Source: Sedimentisphaerales bacterium (GTDB lineage Bacteria > Planctomycetota > Phycisphaerae > Sedimentisphaerales > Anaerobacaceae). From it: a DNA stretch of 64,000 nt. The notes under the pieces are model-generated. The model was not told the DNA's origin and searched no databases. It saw nothing but the letters and a program-made list of their open reading frames with translations. The stretch is from positions 27,602 through 91,601 of the forward strand of contig JAFGLV010000033.1 of NCBI GenBank assembly GCA_016927855.1, written 5' to 3'. The position numbers and the translations under genes are program-made. Below are positions 53,172 through 62,134 of this stretch, one piece after another (position 1 is the first letter of the stretch; each line of letters opens with the position of its first letter).

Positions 53172-53188
53172 GGTGTGCCATGCACACC
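53172..53188. repeat. Palindrome GGTGTGCCATGCACACC, copy 2
   Basis: It is preceded by cttgtag as in copy 1 (inverted). It directly follows the gcvPB-tail duplicate. Confidence 0.6.
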
Positions 53189-53553
53189 GCTTCGGTTTCG
53201 TTCGCAACTTCAACATCCGCGTCTCCTTCGCTAGCGGGCGTGAGCATAGCGTGTGTTCTCGGTCATGTCAAGCTCGTTTCCTGCGATTTCGGTCTCTCAG
53301 AGCCAGGTTCACAGGTGGTCAGCCAGTCCTCGGTTTTGAGTTTGTCGCCTCTTGGCCTCCAGCATGGAACGTGCAAAGCGGTGGGCGGCAAGGCCTTGCG
53401 TATCACGCTTTGCCTTTCTTCAGATCATGCTGGAGGCCCAAGGCGCAAAACTCCCGCCTCGCCAGAGGCGGTGCGGGAACCCGTCGGCGAGAATCTCGCT
53501 CGGCCAGCAACCGGCAGGAGCAGTCCGCCAATGGCGGTTCCTCCCCACCGCTT
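53189..53553. other. Gene-free stretch between gcvPB and its duplicated tail
   Basis: No gene is seen. A hairpin ccgcctcgccagaggcgg lies near 53455-53475. The sequence has no long open frame with coding character. Confidence 0.45.
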
Positions 53554-53580
53554 TCACGGGCGGGACGCCCGTGCTACGGG
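53554..53580. repeat. Dispersed palindrome CACGGGCGGGACGCCCGTG, at the end of gcvPB
   Basis: The element also occurs, inverted and slightly changed, at 57462-57489. Its TAG (on the minus strand) is the gcvPB stop codon. Confidence 0.7.
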
Positions 53581-55025
53581 AGGCAGGCGATGTCGAGGTT
53601 CTTGGCGGCGGCGGTTTCGTCGGGGCGGTTGACTGGGGTTGTCACGGGGGCAGCCTTCAATTGCTCAGGGGCTTTCTCGGCCAAGTCGGCGATCTCGATC
53701 ATCGCGGCGATGAAGGCGTCGAGCGTCTCCTTGCTCTCGGTTTCGGTTGGCTCAATCATCATCGCTTCTTTGACGATCGTCGGGAAGTACACGGTGGGCG
53801 GATGGAAGCCGCGGTCGATCAGGGCCTTGGCAATGTCTAGCGCGTGGACGTCGTTGGCAGCCATCTTCTCGGTCGTGCTGAAGACGCACTCGTGCTTGCA
53901 GACGCGATCGACAGCCGGCGTGTAGGCACCGTTGAGCTTGGCACGGACGTAGTTGGCGTTGAGCACGGCGTTTTCCGCGACGCGGGCGAGACCCTCTTTG
54001 CCCAGCATGAGGATGTAGACGTAGGCGCGCAGGACGATGCCGAAATTCCCATAGAACGGCGCGACGTAGCCGATAGATTTGGGTCGGTCGTATTCGAGGG
54101 CGTAGGTCCCGTCGCCACGTTTGACGACGATGGAGACCGGCAGGAATGGCACGAGCTTCTCCACTACGCCGACGGGACCGGCGCCGGGACCACCGCCGCC
54201 GTGCGGGGTCGCGAACGTCTTGTGCAGATTCACGTGGACGATGTCGAAGCCGAAATCGCCCGGCCGGGCTTTGCCGACGATCGCGTTGAGGTTGGCGCCG
54301 TCGTAGTAGGCCAGGCCGTCGACGCTGTGGATCAGGTCGCAAATCTCCTTGATGTGCGGATTGAACAGGCCCAGCGTATTGGGACACGTCAGCATGACGC
54401 CAGCGACCTCGTCGCTCAGTTCCTGCTTAAGGGCCTTGGCATCCATCACGCCGTTGGCGTCGCTGGGAATGGTGACGACCCGATAGCCGGCAATGGCGGC
54501 GCTGGCGGGATTGGTGCCATGCGCGCTATCGGGAGCGAGCACGATCCTTTTCTTGTTGCCTCGGTCGCGATGATACGCGGCCATAATCATCATGCCGGTC
54601 AGCTCGCCATGCGCGCCGGCCATCGGCTGCATCGTGAAACCCGCCATGCCGGTGATCTCGCGCAAGAGCAGGTCCATCTCGTAGAGAACGCCCAGCGCGC
54701 CCTGCGTCAGCATGCCGCCCATCCGCAACTGAGGCAGCAACGGATGCAGGTGCGCAAAGCCAGGGTAGGTGGCGATGCGCTCGGTGACCTTCGGGTTGTA
54801 TTTCATCGTGCACGAGCCGAGTGGATAGAAATTCGTATCGACGCCGAAGTTTCGCCGCGACAGCTCAGTGAAGTGTCGTACAACGTCCAACTCACTCAGC
54901 TCAGGCAGACTCGCACAGCGCTCGCGCAACAGGCTGTCCTGGATGTTGATCGTGGTCGGCACATCGCTCGGACCAGGCCAGACGCCCGTGCGTTCGGGCA
55001 CGCTCTTCTCGAATAACAACTTCAT
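53574..55025 (-). CDS. gcvPB: Glycine dehydrogenase (aminomethyl-transferring) subunit 2
   Basis: The product is 483 residues from ATG 55025, 5 bp after GGGGAAG. The NFYPLGSCTMKYNPKV motif, the PLP loop HVNLHKTFATPHGGGGPG with its Lys, and MMIEPTETESKETLD are standard for the C-terminal half of the P-protein. With gcvPA it decarboxylates glycine and loads the aminomethyl group on the H-protein lipoamide. It is the last gene of the gcv operon, separated from gcvPA by an HNH gene. Its end overlaps a dispersed palindrome that provides the stop codon. Confidence 0.97.
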   Translation of the reverse strand: MKLLFEKSVPERTGVWPGPSDVPTTINIQDSLLRERCASLPELSELDVVRHFTELSRRNFGVDTNFYPLGSCTMKYNPKVTERIATYPGFAHLHPLLPQLRMGGMLTQGALGVLYEMDLLLREITGMAGFTMQPMAGAHGELTGMMIMAAYHRDRGNKKRIVLAPDSAHGTNPASAAIAGYRVVTIPSDANGVMDAKALKQELSDEVAGVMLTCPNTLGLFNPHIKEICDLIHSVDGLAYYDGANLNAIVGKARPGDFGFDIVHVNLHKTFATPHGGGGPGAGPVGVVEKLVPFLPVSIVVKRGDGTYALEYDRPKSIGYVAPFYGNFGIVLRAYVYILMLGKEGLARVAENAVLNANYVRAKLNGAYTPAVDRVCKHECVFSTTEKMAANDVHALDIAKALIDRGFHPPTVYFPTIVKEAMMIEPTETESKETLDAFIAAMIEIADLAEKAPEQLKAAPVTTPVNRPDETAAAKNLDIACLP

Positions 55026-55066
55026 GGCAACTTCCCCATCACCAGACCCCAGCGGGCCCAAATCGA

Positions 55067-55630
55067 TTACGAGTCATGACAAATGCTGCAAAGCAATTGG
55101 CAATTCCCATCGTAGTAGTCTTCGGAGGCATCGACTCGATGCAGATGCACGCCGCGCAGAGAAGCAAAGGGCTTGCCGCAACGTTGGCAAGCGCGAACCC
55201 CCGCATCCCACAGCGATCTCTTCAGCGGTTTCTTCTTCTGTATCTCGTCTTGCTGCAACCTCGAATATACCCACCGGTTGATCTTGAACCTCAAGACTAC
55301 ATCGCGGCCAGCCGCTTCTGCTATCAGTTCGCGAGCCTGACGCAAGATTCTGTCTCCATGCTTCTTCACCAGGCCCCGCGGCTGCGTGTGCCTCCGGTTG
55401 GTCTCCGACAGCCGTTGCTTGACCCGCTCGGGGAATTCATCCGCATACTTGCCCGTGCATATCTGATATCGATACCAACGCCAGTGGCTGTCTTTCCATG
55501 CGCTGCCAGGGAAACACGCCAAGACACGTTCTCTCAGCTCCTCGGGATCCACACAACCATCGTGCGTGCTGACGAACTCGAACACAAGGTCTTTAATCGT
55601 TCGATAGCATGTACTTTGCTTATCATCCAT
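55067..55630 (-). CDS. HNH nuclease-like protein inside the gcv operon
   Basis: The product is 187 residues. GAGGAG lies 9 bp before the ATG. The C-terminal CQRCGKPFASLRGVHLHRVD then DGNCQLLCSICHDS fits an HNH (treble-clef) nuclease, with two CxxC pairs and the His in VHLHRVD. The N-terminal 75 residues (IKDLVFEFVSTHDG, WKDSHWRWYRYQI) look like a winged-helix DNA-binding module. Nothing links it to glycine metabolism; it sits between gcvPA and gcvPB with gaps of 53 and 41 bp. No protein partner such as a methylase is adjacent. Confidence 0.7.
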   Translation of the reverse strand: MDDKQSTCYRTIKDLVFEFVSTHDGCVDPEELRERVLACFPGSAWKDSHWRWYRYQICTGKYADEFPERVKQRLSETNRRHTQPRGLVKKHGDRILRQARELIAEAAGRDVVLRFKINRWVYSRLQQDEIQKKKPLKRSLWDAGVRACQRCGKPFASLRGVHLHRVDASEDYYDGNCQLLCSICHDS

Positions 55631-55683
55631 GCTTCTCTCTCCTCGACCACTGAGACTGAGAATTTCTTGTCACTCAGGGGCCC

Positions 55684-57015
55684 TCATAGCACACTCTCCA
55701 AGGCTTCGGCCAACATACCGATCTGCTGCTTCGTGCGTTTCTCGGTGACGCAGATGAGCATGGAGTTCTCCATGCCGTCGTAGTAGCGGCTCAGCGGGAA
55801 ACCGGCGGCGAAACCTCTTTCGATCAGCCTGGCGATGACGTCGGCCGCTTCGCAAGGCAGGTCCAAGACGAACTCGTTGAAGAACCACTTGGCGCGGAAG
55901 TGCGGCTTGACGCCGGGGATGGCGGTCAGTCGCTGGTAGGCGTAGCTGGCTTTGTCGGCGCTGCGCTGCGCGGTTTCCTTGAGGCCACGCTTGCCCAGCA
56001 GCGACAGGTAGACCAACGCCGTCAAGGCACACAGCGCTTCGTTCGTGCAGACGTTAGAGGTCGCTTTGTCACGGCGAATGTGCTGCTCGCGCGCCTGGAG
56101 GGTCAGCACGAAAGCCCGGCGACCTTGCCGATCGGTGGTCTGCCCGACGATACGGCCGGGCATGCGTCGGACGTAGTCCTTGCGCGACGCCATGAAACCG
56201 AGGTACGGCCCGCCGAACGACATCGGCATGCCCAGACTCTGGCCTTCGCCCGTGACGATGTCGGCGCCCATCGCGCCGGGGGTCTTGAGGATTCCCAGCG
56301 AGATCGGGTAGCACGAGACGACCAGCAGCGCGCCGGCTTTGTGCGCGGCGACCGCCAGGTCGGTGAAGTCATCGATGCATCCAAAGAAGTTCGGGTTCTG
56401 GACGATAACCGCCGCGGTCTTCTCGTCGAGCCTGTCGAGAATCTCGGCGCGGTTGGCCAACCCGTTGGCGCAGCGTGTCTCTTCCAGATCGATCTGGAGG
56501 TTGCGCGTGTACGAATCGATCATGACGCGATAGATCGGGTTAACGCTGTCGTCGATGATGACCTTGTTGCGACCGGTGACGCGGAGGGCCATCATCATTG
56601 CCTCGTACATCGCGGTGCCGCCATCGTAGAGCGACGCGTTGGCGACCTCCATTTCCGTGAGTCGACAGATGACGGACTGGTACTCGTAGATCGCCTGGAG
56701 CGTTCCTTGCGACAGCTCGGGCTGGTACGGCGTATAGGCGGTATAGAACTCACTGCGCGAGATAATCGAGTAGACTGCCGACGGGATGAAGTGGTCGTAG
56801 AACCCGCCGCCGAGGAAGAGCGTCAGGTCCACGGAGTTCTTGTCCGCCAGGTCGGCCAAGCGGTTGCGGACTTCCAGCTCGCTGAGCCCGTGCGGCAGAT
56901 TGAACGACTTGGCCCTCAGCTCAGCCGGAATGTCGGCGAACAGGCCGTCCATCGTCAGGCCGATTTCCTTGAGCATCTCCTGCTGTTGCTGCGGTGTGTG
57001 CGGTATGAAGGGCAT
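55684..57015 (-). CDS. gcvPA: Glycine dehydrogenase (aminomethyl-transferring) subunit 1
   Basis: The product is 443 residues. GGAG lies 8 bp before the ATG. MPFIPHTPQQQQEMLKEIG, FLGGGFYDHFIPSAVYSII, AYTPYQPELSQGTLQAIYEY and YDGGTAMYEAMMMALRVT are typical of the N-terminal half of P-protein. It lacks the PLP lysine, which gcvPB carries, and the two form the active heterotetramer. It follows gcvH by 54 bp. Confidence 0.97.
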   Translation of the reverse strand: MPFIPHTPQQQQEMLKEIGLTMDGLFADIPAELRAKSFNLPHGLSELEVRNRLADLADKNSVDLTLFLGGGFYDHFIPSAVYSIISRSEFYTAYTPYQPELSQGTLQAIYEYQSVICRLTEMEVANASLYDGGTAMYEAMMMALRVTGRNKVIIDDSVNPIYRVMIDSYTRNLQIDLEETRCANGLANRAEILDRLDEKTAAVIVQNPNFFGCIDDFTDLAVAAHKAGALLVVSCYPISLGILKTPGAMGADIVTGEGQSLGMPMSFGGPYLGFMASRKDYVRRMPGRIVGQTTDRQGRRAFVLTLQAREQHIRRDKATSNVCTNEALCALTALVYLSLLGKRGLKETAQRSADKASYAYQRLTAIPGVKPHFRAKWFFNEFVLDLPCEAADVIARLIERGFAAGFPLSRYYDGMENSMLICVTEKRTKQQIGMLAEALESVL

Positions 57016-57069
57016 GGACCGGGCTCCGTCCTCGTATAGGTCTAATGAGACGAATAAGACCTATTGGAC

Positions 57070-57453
57070 CTATAGCGTCTTGAGATATTCCTGGTATTGC
57101 TGCGCGTCCATCAGGTTATCGAGTGACTTCTTGTCAGCGATCGTAAGCTTACAGATCCAGCCGGCACCGTAGCAGTCCTCGTTGATCCGCTCGGGCTTCG
57201 TGCCCAGTTCCTCGTTGACCTCGGTCACCTTGCCGGCCACGGGACAGTAGACGTCGCCGGCAGCCTTGGAACTCTCCACCACCGCGATTTCCTTATGGGC
57301 CGCGAACTCCTTGCCCACCGGAGGCAACTCAACGAACACCAGCTCGCCCAACTGCTCCTGTGCGTGGTCGGTGATCCCCACCGTCGCAGTGTCACCGTCA
57401 ACCTTGACCCACTCGTGATCCTCGGTGTACAGCAAACCCTCTTGTACTGCCAT
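57070..57453 (-). CDS. gcvH: Glycine cleavage system H protein
   Basis: The product is 127 residues from ATG 57453, 6 bp after GGGAG. YTEDHEWVKVDGDTATVGIT opens it and VVESSKAAGDVYCPVAG holds the Lys that carries lipoate. It shuttles the aminomethyl arm between P, T and L proteins. A dispersed palindrome overlaps its ribosome-site region, between it and gcvT. Confidence 0.97.
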   Translation of the reverse strand: MAVQEGLLYTEDHEWVKVDGDTATVGITDHAQEQLGELVFVELPPVGKEFAAHKEIAVVESSKAAGDVYCPVAGKVTEVNEELGTKPERINEDCYGAGWICKLTIADKKSLDNLMDAQQYQEYLKTL

Positions 57454-57461
57454 AATCGTCT

Positions 57462-57489
57462 CCCGTAGCATGGGCGTCTCGCCCGTGTT
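57462..57489. repeat. Dispersed palindrome between gcvT and gcvH
   Basis: cccgtagcatgggcgtctcg then cccgtgtt is the inverted counterpart of 53554-53580. It fills most of the 38-bp gcvT-gcvH gap and includes part of the gcvH ribosome site. Confidence 0.7.
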
Positions 57490-57491
57490 CC

Positions 57492-58787
57492 TCAAAACTT
57501 CGCGAAGCGGCTGACCACCGTCCCGGCCAGGTCCGTCTCGACCTTCTGTCCCTTGTCCACGGACTGCCTCCTTCCCTGCTGGACCTGGCTCTCGCTGCGC
57601 GCCAGGTAGTACACGCCGCAGCCGGCGCCCTCCTGCATCGCATCGCGGGCCGCATAGACCAGAGCATACTGCTTCTCGTCCACCTTGGCGCTGCTCAGTA
57701 TCCAGCCAACACACGTGCCCTGCCCATCCAGCACCGGATCGTCCTGTCGCACCGGTCGAATCCCCTTCGTCGCGGGCAGCTCCACCCGCGCCACCTGCAT
57801 GTCGTAGCTCTCGGCAGCGCGGACCATCGGCTTCTTGCCGATGAAGAACGTCTTGTCCAGCTTCACCGCCCAACCGTAACCTGCCTGGAAAGGAGTGATA
57901 GCGAACTTGCCGTCCAGCTCGTGACCGTAGAGAGGCAGGCCGGCCTCGATACGAAGGCTGTCCCGCGCACCGAGTCCACACGGAAGCGCGCCTGACGGCT
58001 CGCCCGCCTCCAGGACCAGGTTCCAGAGATGCGGCGCCTGGTCGGGATGAACGAAAAGTTCGAATGCCACCTTCGCGCCGGTGTAGCCGGTCGTCGAGAC
58101 CACGCAGTCGATTCCGCCCAGAGACACCTCCGCCAGGGCGAAACTCTTGAGACCGCTCAAGCGGCCCGCAGTGGCTTCGTCGCCGGCCAGGCGTGCGAGC
58201 ACGTCCAGCGCCGCCGGACCCTGCAACGCGATATCGACGCGGCAATCCGCGCCGCTGCTCGTATTGCGCATATCGCGGATGATACATGGTTCGCAGGGCT
58301 CCAGACCATTCCGGTTGGGCTCGACCTCTATGACAACCCGGCCGGCCAGCAGTTCGCGGAAATACGCCTTCACTTTTGGCTCGTTGGCCGCGTTGACCAC
58401 CACCATAAAGAGCTGCTCGCCGCGACGATATATGATGATGTCATCGAGGACATCTCCCGCTGCGTCGAGGACGTAGCCATATTGGGCGCGCCCCACCGCC
58501 AACTTGCCGACGTCGTTGGTAGTCGCGACGTTGAGCAGGCCGGCCGCCCCGCCGCCGGAGAACTCCAGCACGCCCATGTGGGTACAGTCGAACAGCCCGG
58601 CTGTCTCGCGGACCGCCCGGTGCTCGGCGGCAATCGAGGAGTACCACAGCGGCATGACGTACCCGGCGAACGGGCTCATCCGCGCCTTGGCCGTCAGCTT
58701 CAGGTGCTCCTCAAACAGCACGCTGCCGACCGGCTCCGTTTCAGGAGCCTCGAAAACGAATTGCCCTGAGGGTGTACTTCCCTGCAC
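57492..58787 (-). CDS. gcvT: Aminomethyltransferase (glycine cleavage T protein)
   Basis: The product is 431 residues from GTG 58787, 6 bp after AGGAG. MSPFAGYVMPLWYSSIAAEH, LFDCTHMGVLEFSG and ATTNDVGKLAVGRAQYGYVL are T-protein motifs; GARDSLRIEAGLPLYGHELD holds the folate-site Asp. It releases ammonia and makes 5,10-methylene-THF. It is longer than usual (about 360-375) because of an N-terminal extension and a C-terminal tail after residue 390. It is the first gene of the operon. Confidence 0.95.
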   Translation of the reverse strand: MQGSTPSGQFVFEAPETEPVGSVLFEEHLKLTAKARMSPFAGYVMPLWYSSIAAEHRAVRETAGLFDCTHMGVLEFSGGGAAGLLNVATTNDVGKLAVGRAQYGYVLDAAGDVLDDIIIYRRGEQLFMVVVNAANEPKVKAYFRELLAGRVVIEVEPNRNGLEPCEPCIIRDMRNTSSGADCRVDIALQGPAALDVLARLAGDEATAGRLSGLKSFALAEVSLGGIDCVVSTTGYTGAKVAFELFVHPDQAPHLWNLVLEAGEPSGALPCGLGARDSLRIEAGLPLYGHELDGKFAITPFQAGYGWAVKLDKTFFIGKKPMVRAAESYDMQVARVELPATKGIRPVRQDDPVLDGQGTCVGWILSSAKVDEKQYALVYAARDAMQEGAGCGVYYLARSESQVQQGRRQSVDKGQKVETDLAGTVVSRFAKF

Positions 58788-58819
58788 AGCCAACTCCTAA
58801 TCTAGGCGTGAAAGGCTAC

Positions 58820-58847
58820 AGGATAGACGAATTGGGCCCTCCGTCAA
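58820..58847 (-). promoter_or_regulatory. Probable gcv operon promoter
   Basis: On the minus strand TTGACG (58847-58842) and TATCCT (58825-58820) are 16 bp apart, about 30 bp before the gcvT GTG. No glycine riboswitch was recognised. Confidence 0.45.
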
Positions 58848-58976
58848 GGCCTTTGTCCGCAATTTGCTGGGGCTTTGCTGCAGGTCGAGGACCACGTTAC
58901 CGCCCCGGGGCAGAGTGCCTTTCAAAGGTAGAGCAACAGCTACAGCAACCGTGACGTGTGGATAGGAGAGACGACG

Positions 58977-59147
58977 ATGAAGACGGTCAAGAGGATGTTG
59001 CTGATCGGTGCTACGATCCTGGTGCTATTGTCCCTGGCCGGGTGTATGGTGATCGAATGCGATGACTGCCGGCCGGCCGGACCCCGGCGCGTCAGACGTT
59101 CGCCCCCCTGCCAGCTCATCGTCCCAAGCGCCGTGGCGCGCTCTTGA
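58977..59147 (+). CDS. Small lipoprotein
   Basis: The product is 56 residues. AGGAGA lies 8 bp before the ATG. MKTVKRMLLIGATILVLLSL then AGCMV forms a signal with a lipobox. The mature peptide of about 30 residues holds ECDDC and several Arg. It is divergent from the gcv operon. Function is unknown. Confidence 0.65.
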   Translation: MKTVKRMLLIGATILVLLSLAGCMVIECDDCRPAGPRRVRRSPPCQLIVPSAVARS

Positions 59148-59175
59148 GCGGGAGGCTCTAACGCGTCGTGCAGCG

Positions 59176-60042
59176 CTATTGGGCGGTGTAGATGCGGCCA
59201 GGCAGAGGCTCGTCGATCGTACCTTGTCGGGTGGTGAAGGTCACGCGGTGGGACTTCAGACGCCTGCCGTCCACAGCGGAATGGACCGCAAAATGCAGGT
59301 GGGGTCGGCTCGAATAGCCCGTATTGCCCGACAGCCCGAGCGGTGTGCCGGCCTCGACCCGCTGGCCGATCTCGACGAGTACGCCATCGCATTGAAGATG
59401 ATGGTACTCCGCCATCGTGCCGTCGGAATGGACGATGGTGACGAAGTTCGACTGGTCTTCGTATTCCTTTTCCGGTCCGCCCACCTGGGACGTCTCGCGC
59501 AGGTCCACCACGACGCCATCTCGCGCGGCACACACCACCGTCCCTTCGCGCATGGAAAAATCCACAGCATACTGATCGTGACCCTGATGCGTCTTGCCGT
59601 TGTACCCCTGCGTGACGCGATGGGAAGTTCCGGATTCATAGGGGAGGCGGTACAGAACGGAGTCGTCGTGCTCAACGTTCATGCTGCCTTTGACCCAGTG
59701 GAAGCGGTAGCGCATCGACCAGTGCTGGCCGGGCTCGGCAGCCGTCAGGCGGGCCGCCTCTACCTCGCAACCGGCTGGATACGTCTCTGTCTCGGGCTTG
59801 AGCCATGTAACCGCGCCGTTGCTGGTGGCGATCCGCAGGGTCAAGGTGGCGTCGTAGGCCGCACGGTTGTGCACGATCAGGCTGACGTAATTGGCCGTCC
59901 GTAACCTCGCAACCGTCACGGCGTCCGTGCGGTCCTCGGATCGTTCTTCCCCCGGCGCCGCCGGTACGACCACCGCCGGCAACAAAATCAAGGCGAGGCG
60001 GAACGCTCGCTTGATTGCCTCCCTACGAAATACCCTGGGCAT
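59176..60042 (-). CDS. Exported M23 family peptidase (LytM-like)
   Basis: The product is 288 residues from ATG 60042. A Tat-like N-terminus (MPRVFRREAIKRAFRLALIL) opens it. THQGHDQYAVDFSM gives the first His and Asp zinc ligands and RPHLHFAVHS the last (HxH). These cut peptidoglycan cross-bridges or other Gly-rich peptides in the periplasm. An N-terminal beta-sandwich of about 100 residues precedes the domain. It is convergent with the small lipoprotein gene. Confidence 0.88.
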   Translation of the reverse strand: MPRVFRREAIKRAFRLALILLPAVVVPAAPGEERSEDRTDAVTVARLRTANYVSLIVHNRAAYDATLTLRIATSNGAVTWLKPETETYPAGCEVEAARLTAAEPGQHWSMRYRFHWVKGSMNVEHDDSVLYRLPYESGTSHRVTQGYNGKTHQGHDQYAVDFSMREGTVVCAARDGVVVDLRETSQVGGPEKEYEDQSNFVTIVHSDGTMAEYHHLQCDGVLVEIGQRVEAGTPLGLSGNTGYSSRPHLHFAVHSAVDGRRLKSHRVTFTTRQGTIDEPLPGRIYTAQ

Positions 60043-60238
60043 GACCCGATGGCCCTTCCGTCTCTGACTGAATTCCACCCCAGTTAAGATGCCGACCATT
60101 CCAGACTGCATTGTACCCTCGCCCCGACGGCAAGTCAAGCCCGGCGCCCATCCCGGCATCGCCCGAAACCCGACGGGCAACTGATCTGATACGTCAAATC
60201 ATACGGGTTCGGACAGCCGTCGGTTTGAAACCATCGGA

Positions 60239-60571
60239 TCAAGCCAGGGCGCCGCCGATGATGGCACCCACCAACAGCGGTCCGACGCCCACCGCCGCGA
60301 AGACGAAGCCTCCCGCTCCGGCCACCGCTCCCACCAGCGGCAGACCCGTCACCGTGGTGGTGAAAACGAAGGAGAACACCGCCAGCACCAGCGCCGGGAC
60401 GAATACCGCCAGGGCCGCCGGGCCGACCCCGCCGGCCTTCTTGCCTCCCACGATGCCGGCAATCAGCGACCCAAATACCGGCAACCAGAACAGCAGCACA
60501 GAAACGATGAACATCCACACGACGCCCGCTATGACGCTGCCCTGTCTAGACATCACGCCTGTTCTCCCCAT
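60239..60571 (-). CDS. Small membrane protein of DUF5518-like type
   Basis: The product is 110 residues from ATG 60571, 9 bp after AGGAG. Three hydrophobic Gly-rich helices are visible: VIAGVVWMFIVSVLLFWLPV, AALAVFVPALVLAVFSFVF and VGPLLVGAIIGGALA. GSLIAGIVGGKKAGGVG between the first two resembles DUF5518 proteins. Function is unknown. Confidence 0.65.
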   Translation of the reverse strand: MGRTGVMSRQGSVIAGVVWMFIVSVLLFWLPVFGSLIAGIVGGKKAGGVGPAALAVFVPALVLAVFSFVFTTTVTGLPLVGAVAGAGGFVFAAVGVGPLLVGAIIGGALA

Positions 60572-60639
60572 TGTTTTCGCTCCTGCGCCAGTGCTCACGC
60601 CTGCCGCTGACGTTCGCTGTCCGTGACGACAGGCTACGG

Positions 60640-61011
60640 CTACCCAAGTAGTCGCAGAGCTGAGGGGACTGTTTCAATTTTCTTCGGCGGCCGCCCGTCA
60701 AATGCGCGCTGTCTCCGCTCGAGCGGGTCGTCAACGATGGCACGCTCGTTCAGATCACTGCGGCACGCCGGTCGGCTCCAACGCGTCGGTCGCGAGGGAT
60801 GCTTGCAGGCGTCCAGGTCGCCTCCGGCAATCTTCGTCCCTCGTCGCAGCCGATTGATGACTTCGACCATCGGGAACACGGCCCAGGCAACGAACGGAGA
60901 AGCGATTGTTGTCTGGACGAACTCGCTTCTGTCGTGCGACGCAGCGACGATTCTGCCCGCCGCATAATCGAGCGCGATCGGCAGCCCGGAGACATGCTGC
61001 CGAACCGGCAC
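60640..61011 (-). CDS. Doubtful hypothetical protein or gene remnant
   Basis: A 123-codon frame from a GTG at 61011 has fairly coding-like third positions in its first 75 codons (HVSGLPIALDYAAGRIVAAS, then FVAWAVFPMVEVINRL). There is no ribosome site and no recognisable family; the last third loses coding character. It may be the decayed end of a gene. Otherwise 60599-61047 is empty. Confidence 0.25.
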   Translation of the reverse strand: MPVRQHVSGLPIALDYAAGRIVAASHDRSEFVQTTIASPFVAWAVFPMVEVINRLRRGTKIAGGDLDACKHPSRPTRWSRPACRSDLNERAIVDDPLERRQRAFDGRPPKKIETVPSALRLLG

Positions 61012-61047
61012 GCATGGCGTGCTCGGTTCCTATTCAGCCGACAAGGT

Positions 61048-61449
61048 CTAACTCCGTTTGAGCAAATCTCTGATTTCCGTCAGGAGAACTTCTTGCTTGG
61101 TAGGTACCGGAGGCGCTGCCGGGGCTGCCGCCTCTTTCTTCTTCAGCGAGTTCATCGCCTTGACCGCCATGAATACCGCGAAAGCAATGATCAGGAAATC
61201 GACGACGGTTTGAATGAAGTTGCCGTAGTTCAGAGTGACCGCCGGCGTCTCTCCGACGGCTTCTTTGATGGTAACGGCCAGCTTGGAGAACTCGACGCCT
61301 CCGATCAGCAGCCCGATGGGCGGCATAATCACGTCGGCGACAAATGACGATACGATCTTTCCGAAGGCACCACCGATGATAATGCCCACGGCCATGTCTA
61401 CGACATTGCCTCTCATGGCAAACGCTTTGAATTCCTGCATCATACCCAT
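61048..61449 (-). CDS. mscL: Large-conductance mechanosensitive channel
   Basis: The product is 133 residues. AAGGAG lies 10 bp before the [23 protein letters not shown] and [20 protein letters not shown] form the S1 and TM1 gate helix; [20 protein letters not shown] is TM2; [10 protein letters not shown] is the C-terminal helix bundle. It opens under membrane tension to release solutes on osmotic downshock. Confidence 0.97.
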   Translation of the reverse strand: MGMMQEFKAFAMRGNVVDMAVGIIIGGAFGKIVSSFVADVIMPPIGLLIGGVEFSKLAVTIKEAVGETPAVTLNYGNFIQTVVDFLIIAFAVFMAVKAMNSLKKKEAAAPAAPPVPTKQEVLLTEIRDLLKRS

Positions 61450-62050
61450 TCTCGTGTCTCCTTACTCAAGGGTTTCGGGATGTCCGCAACATGCTGGCTG
61501 ATCCGACCGTCTGGGCAGTCCCGATCCGCCAGTTGCCTTCGTGGATGGTGCCGTGGCAGGGGATGGGTCTCGGGATATCACCGCGCTCAATTCATCTCTA
61601 GTGCCTCCGGGTATCGATCCGGTTCCGGTCCGGGGCCAAGAGCGGAGGATATGGAAAGAAATCGTACATGCTGTGGTCTCTGCGACCGGCCTCGACGCCG
61701 GTCTGATGACCGCCGAACCGTGTCCACAAAGTTAGTCATACTGGCCTCGCCAGTTCTGCCCGGGCTCTGAATGGCGCGATGTGACCAAGAATATCACAAG
61801 AAAGCGTTCTTGGCACAACCACCAGCGACGTCTGGAATACTACGCCCTGGGAATGGCTGCCCATCTTCACCTTGATCTCGATCAGCCTCACCTGGGGCAC
61901 CGTCAACGACCAGACCCTGCGGATATGAGCCCTTGTCCGGATTCATTCTCCCACACCTTCAATGGGCGGCACCCATACTCCCCAAATTCGACGCCCAATA
62001 TGGCTTGGCTCGTGGTCGCTGTCAAGTGCCATCCGTCCATCCGGCTGGGC
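61450..62050. other. Gene-poor stretch with a possible membrane-protein fragment
   Basis: No full gene is seen. In one plus-strand frame bases about 61812-61929 read TSDVWNTTPWEWLPIFTLIS then ISLTWGTVNDQTLRI and a stop, with coding-like third positions but no start. It may be the decayed end of a membrane protein gene. Confidence 0.35.
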
Positions 62051-62057
62051 AAGTGTA

Positions 62058-62086
62058 TTGACAGGCCCGCCATCCGTACGTCTAAT
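62058..62086 (+). promoter_or_regulatory. Sigma-70 promoter of the DHQ synthase II-like gene
   Basis: TTGACA (62058-62063) and TCTAAT (62081-62086) are 17 bp apart. Transcription would start near 62093, about 42 bp before the ATG at 62135. Confidence 0.65.
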
Positions 62087-62134
62087 CAGACCAAGAAACC
62101 TCAGGAAACGTCCAAACGTGCAGGAGTTGTAGAC

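Noticed and set aside
57398..57667. Frame with HGRDAHATG between gcvT and gcvH, and HGRDARATG near 53550
   Set aside because: This peptide comes from the dispersed CACGGGCG palindrome, not from a real protein.
58788..58976. Possible glycine riboswitch upstream of the gcv operon
   Set aside because: The predicted promoter leaves only about 25 nt of leader, too short, and no aptamer pattern was seen.
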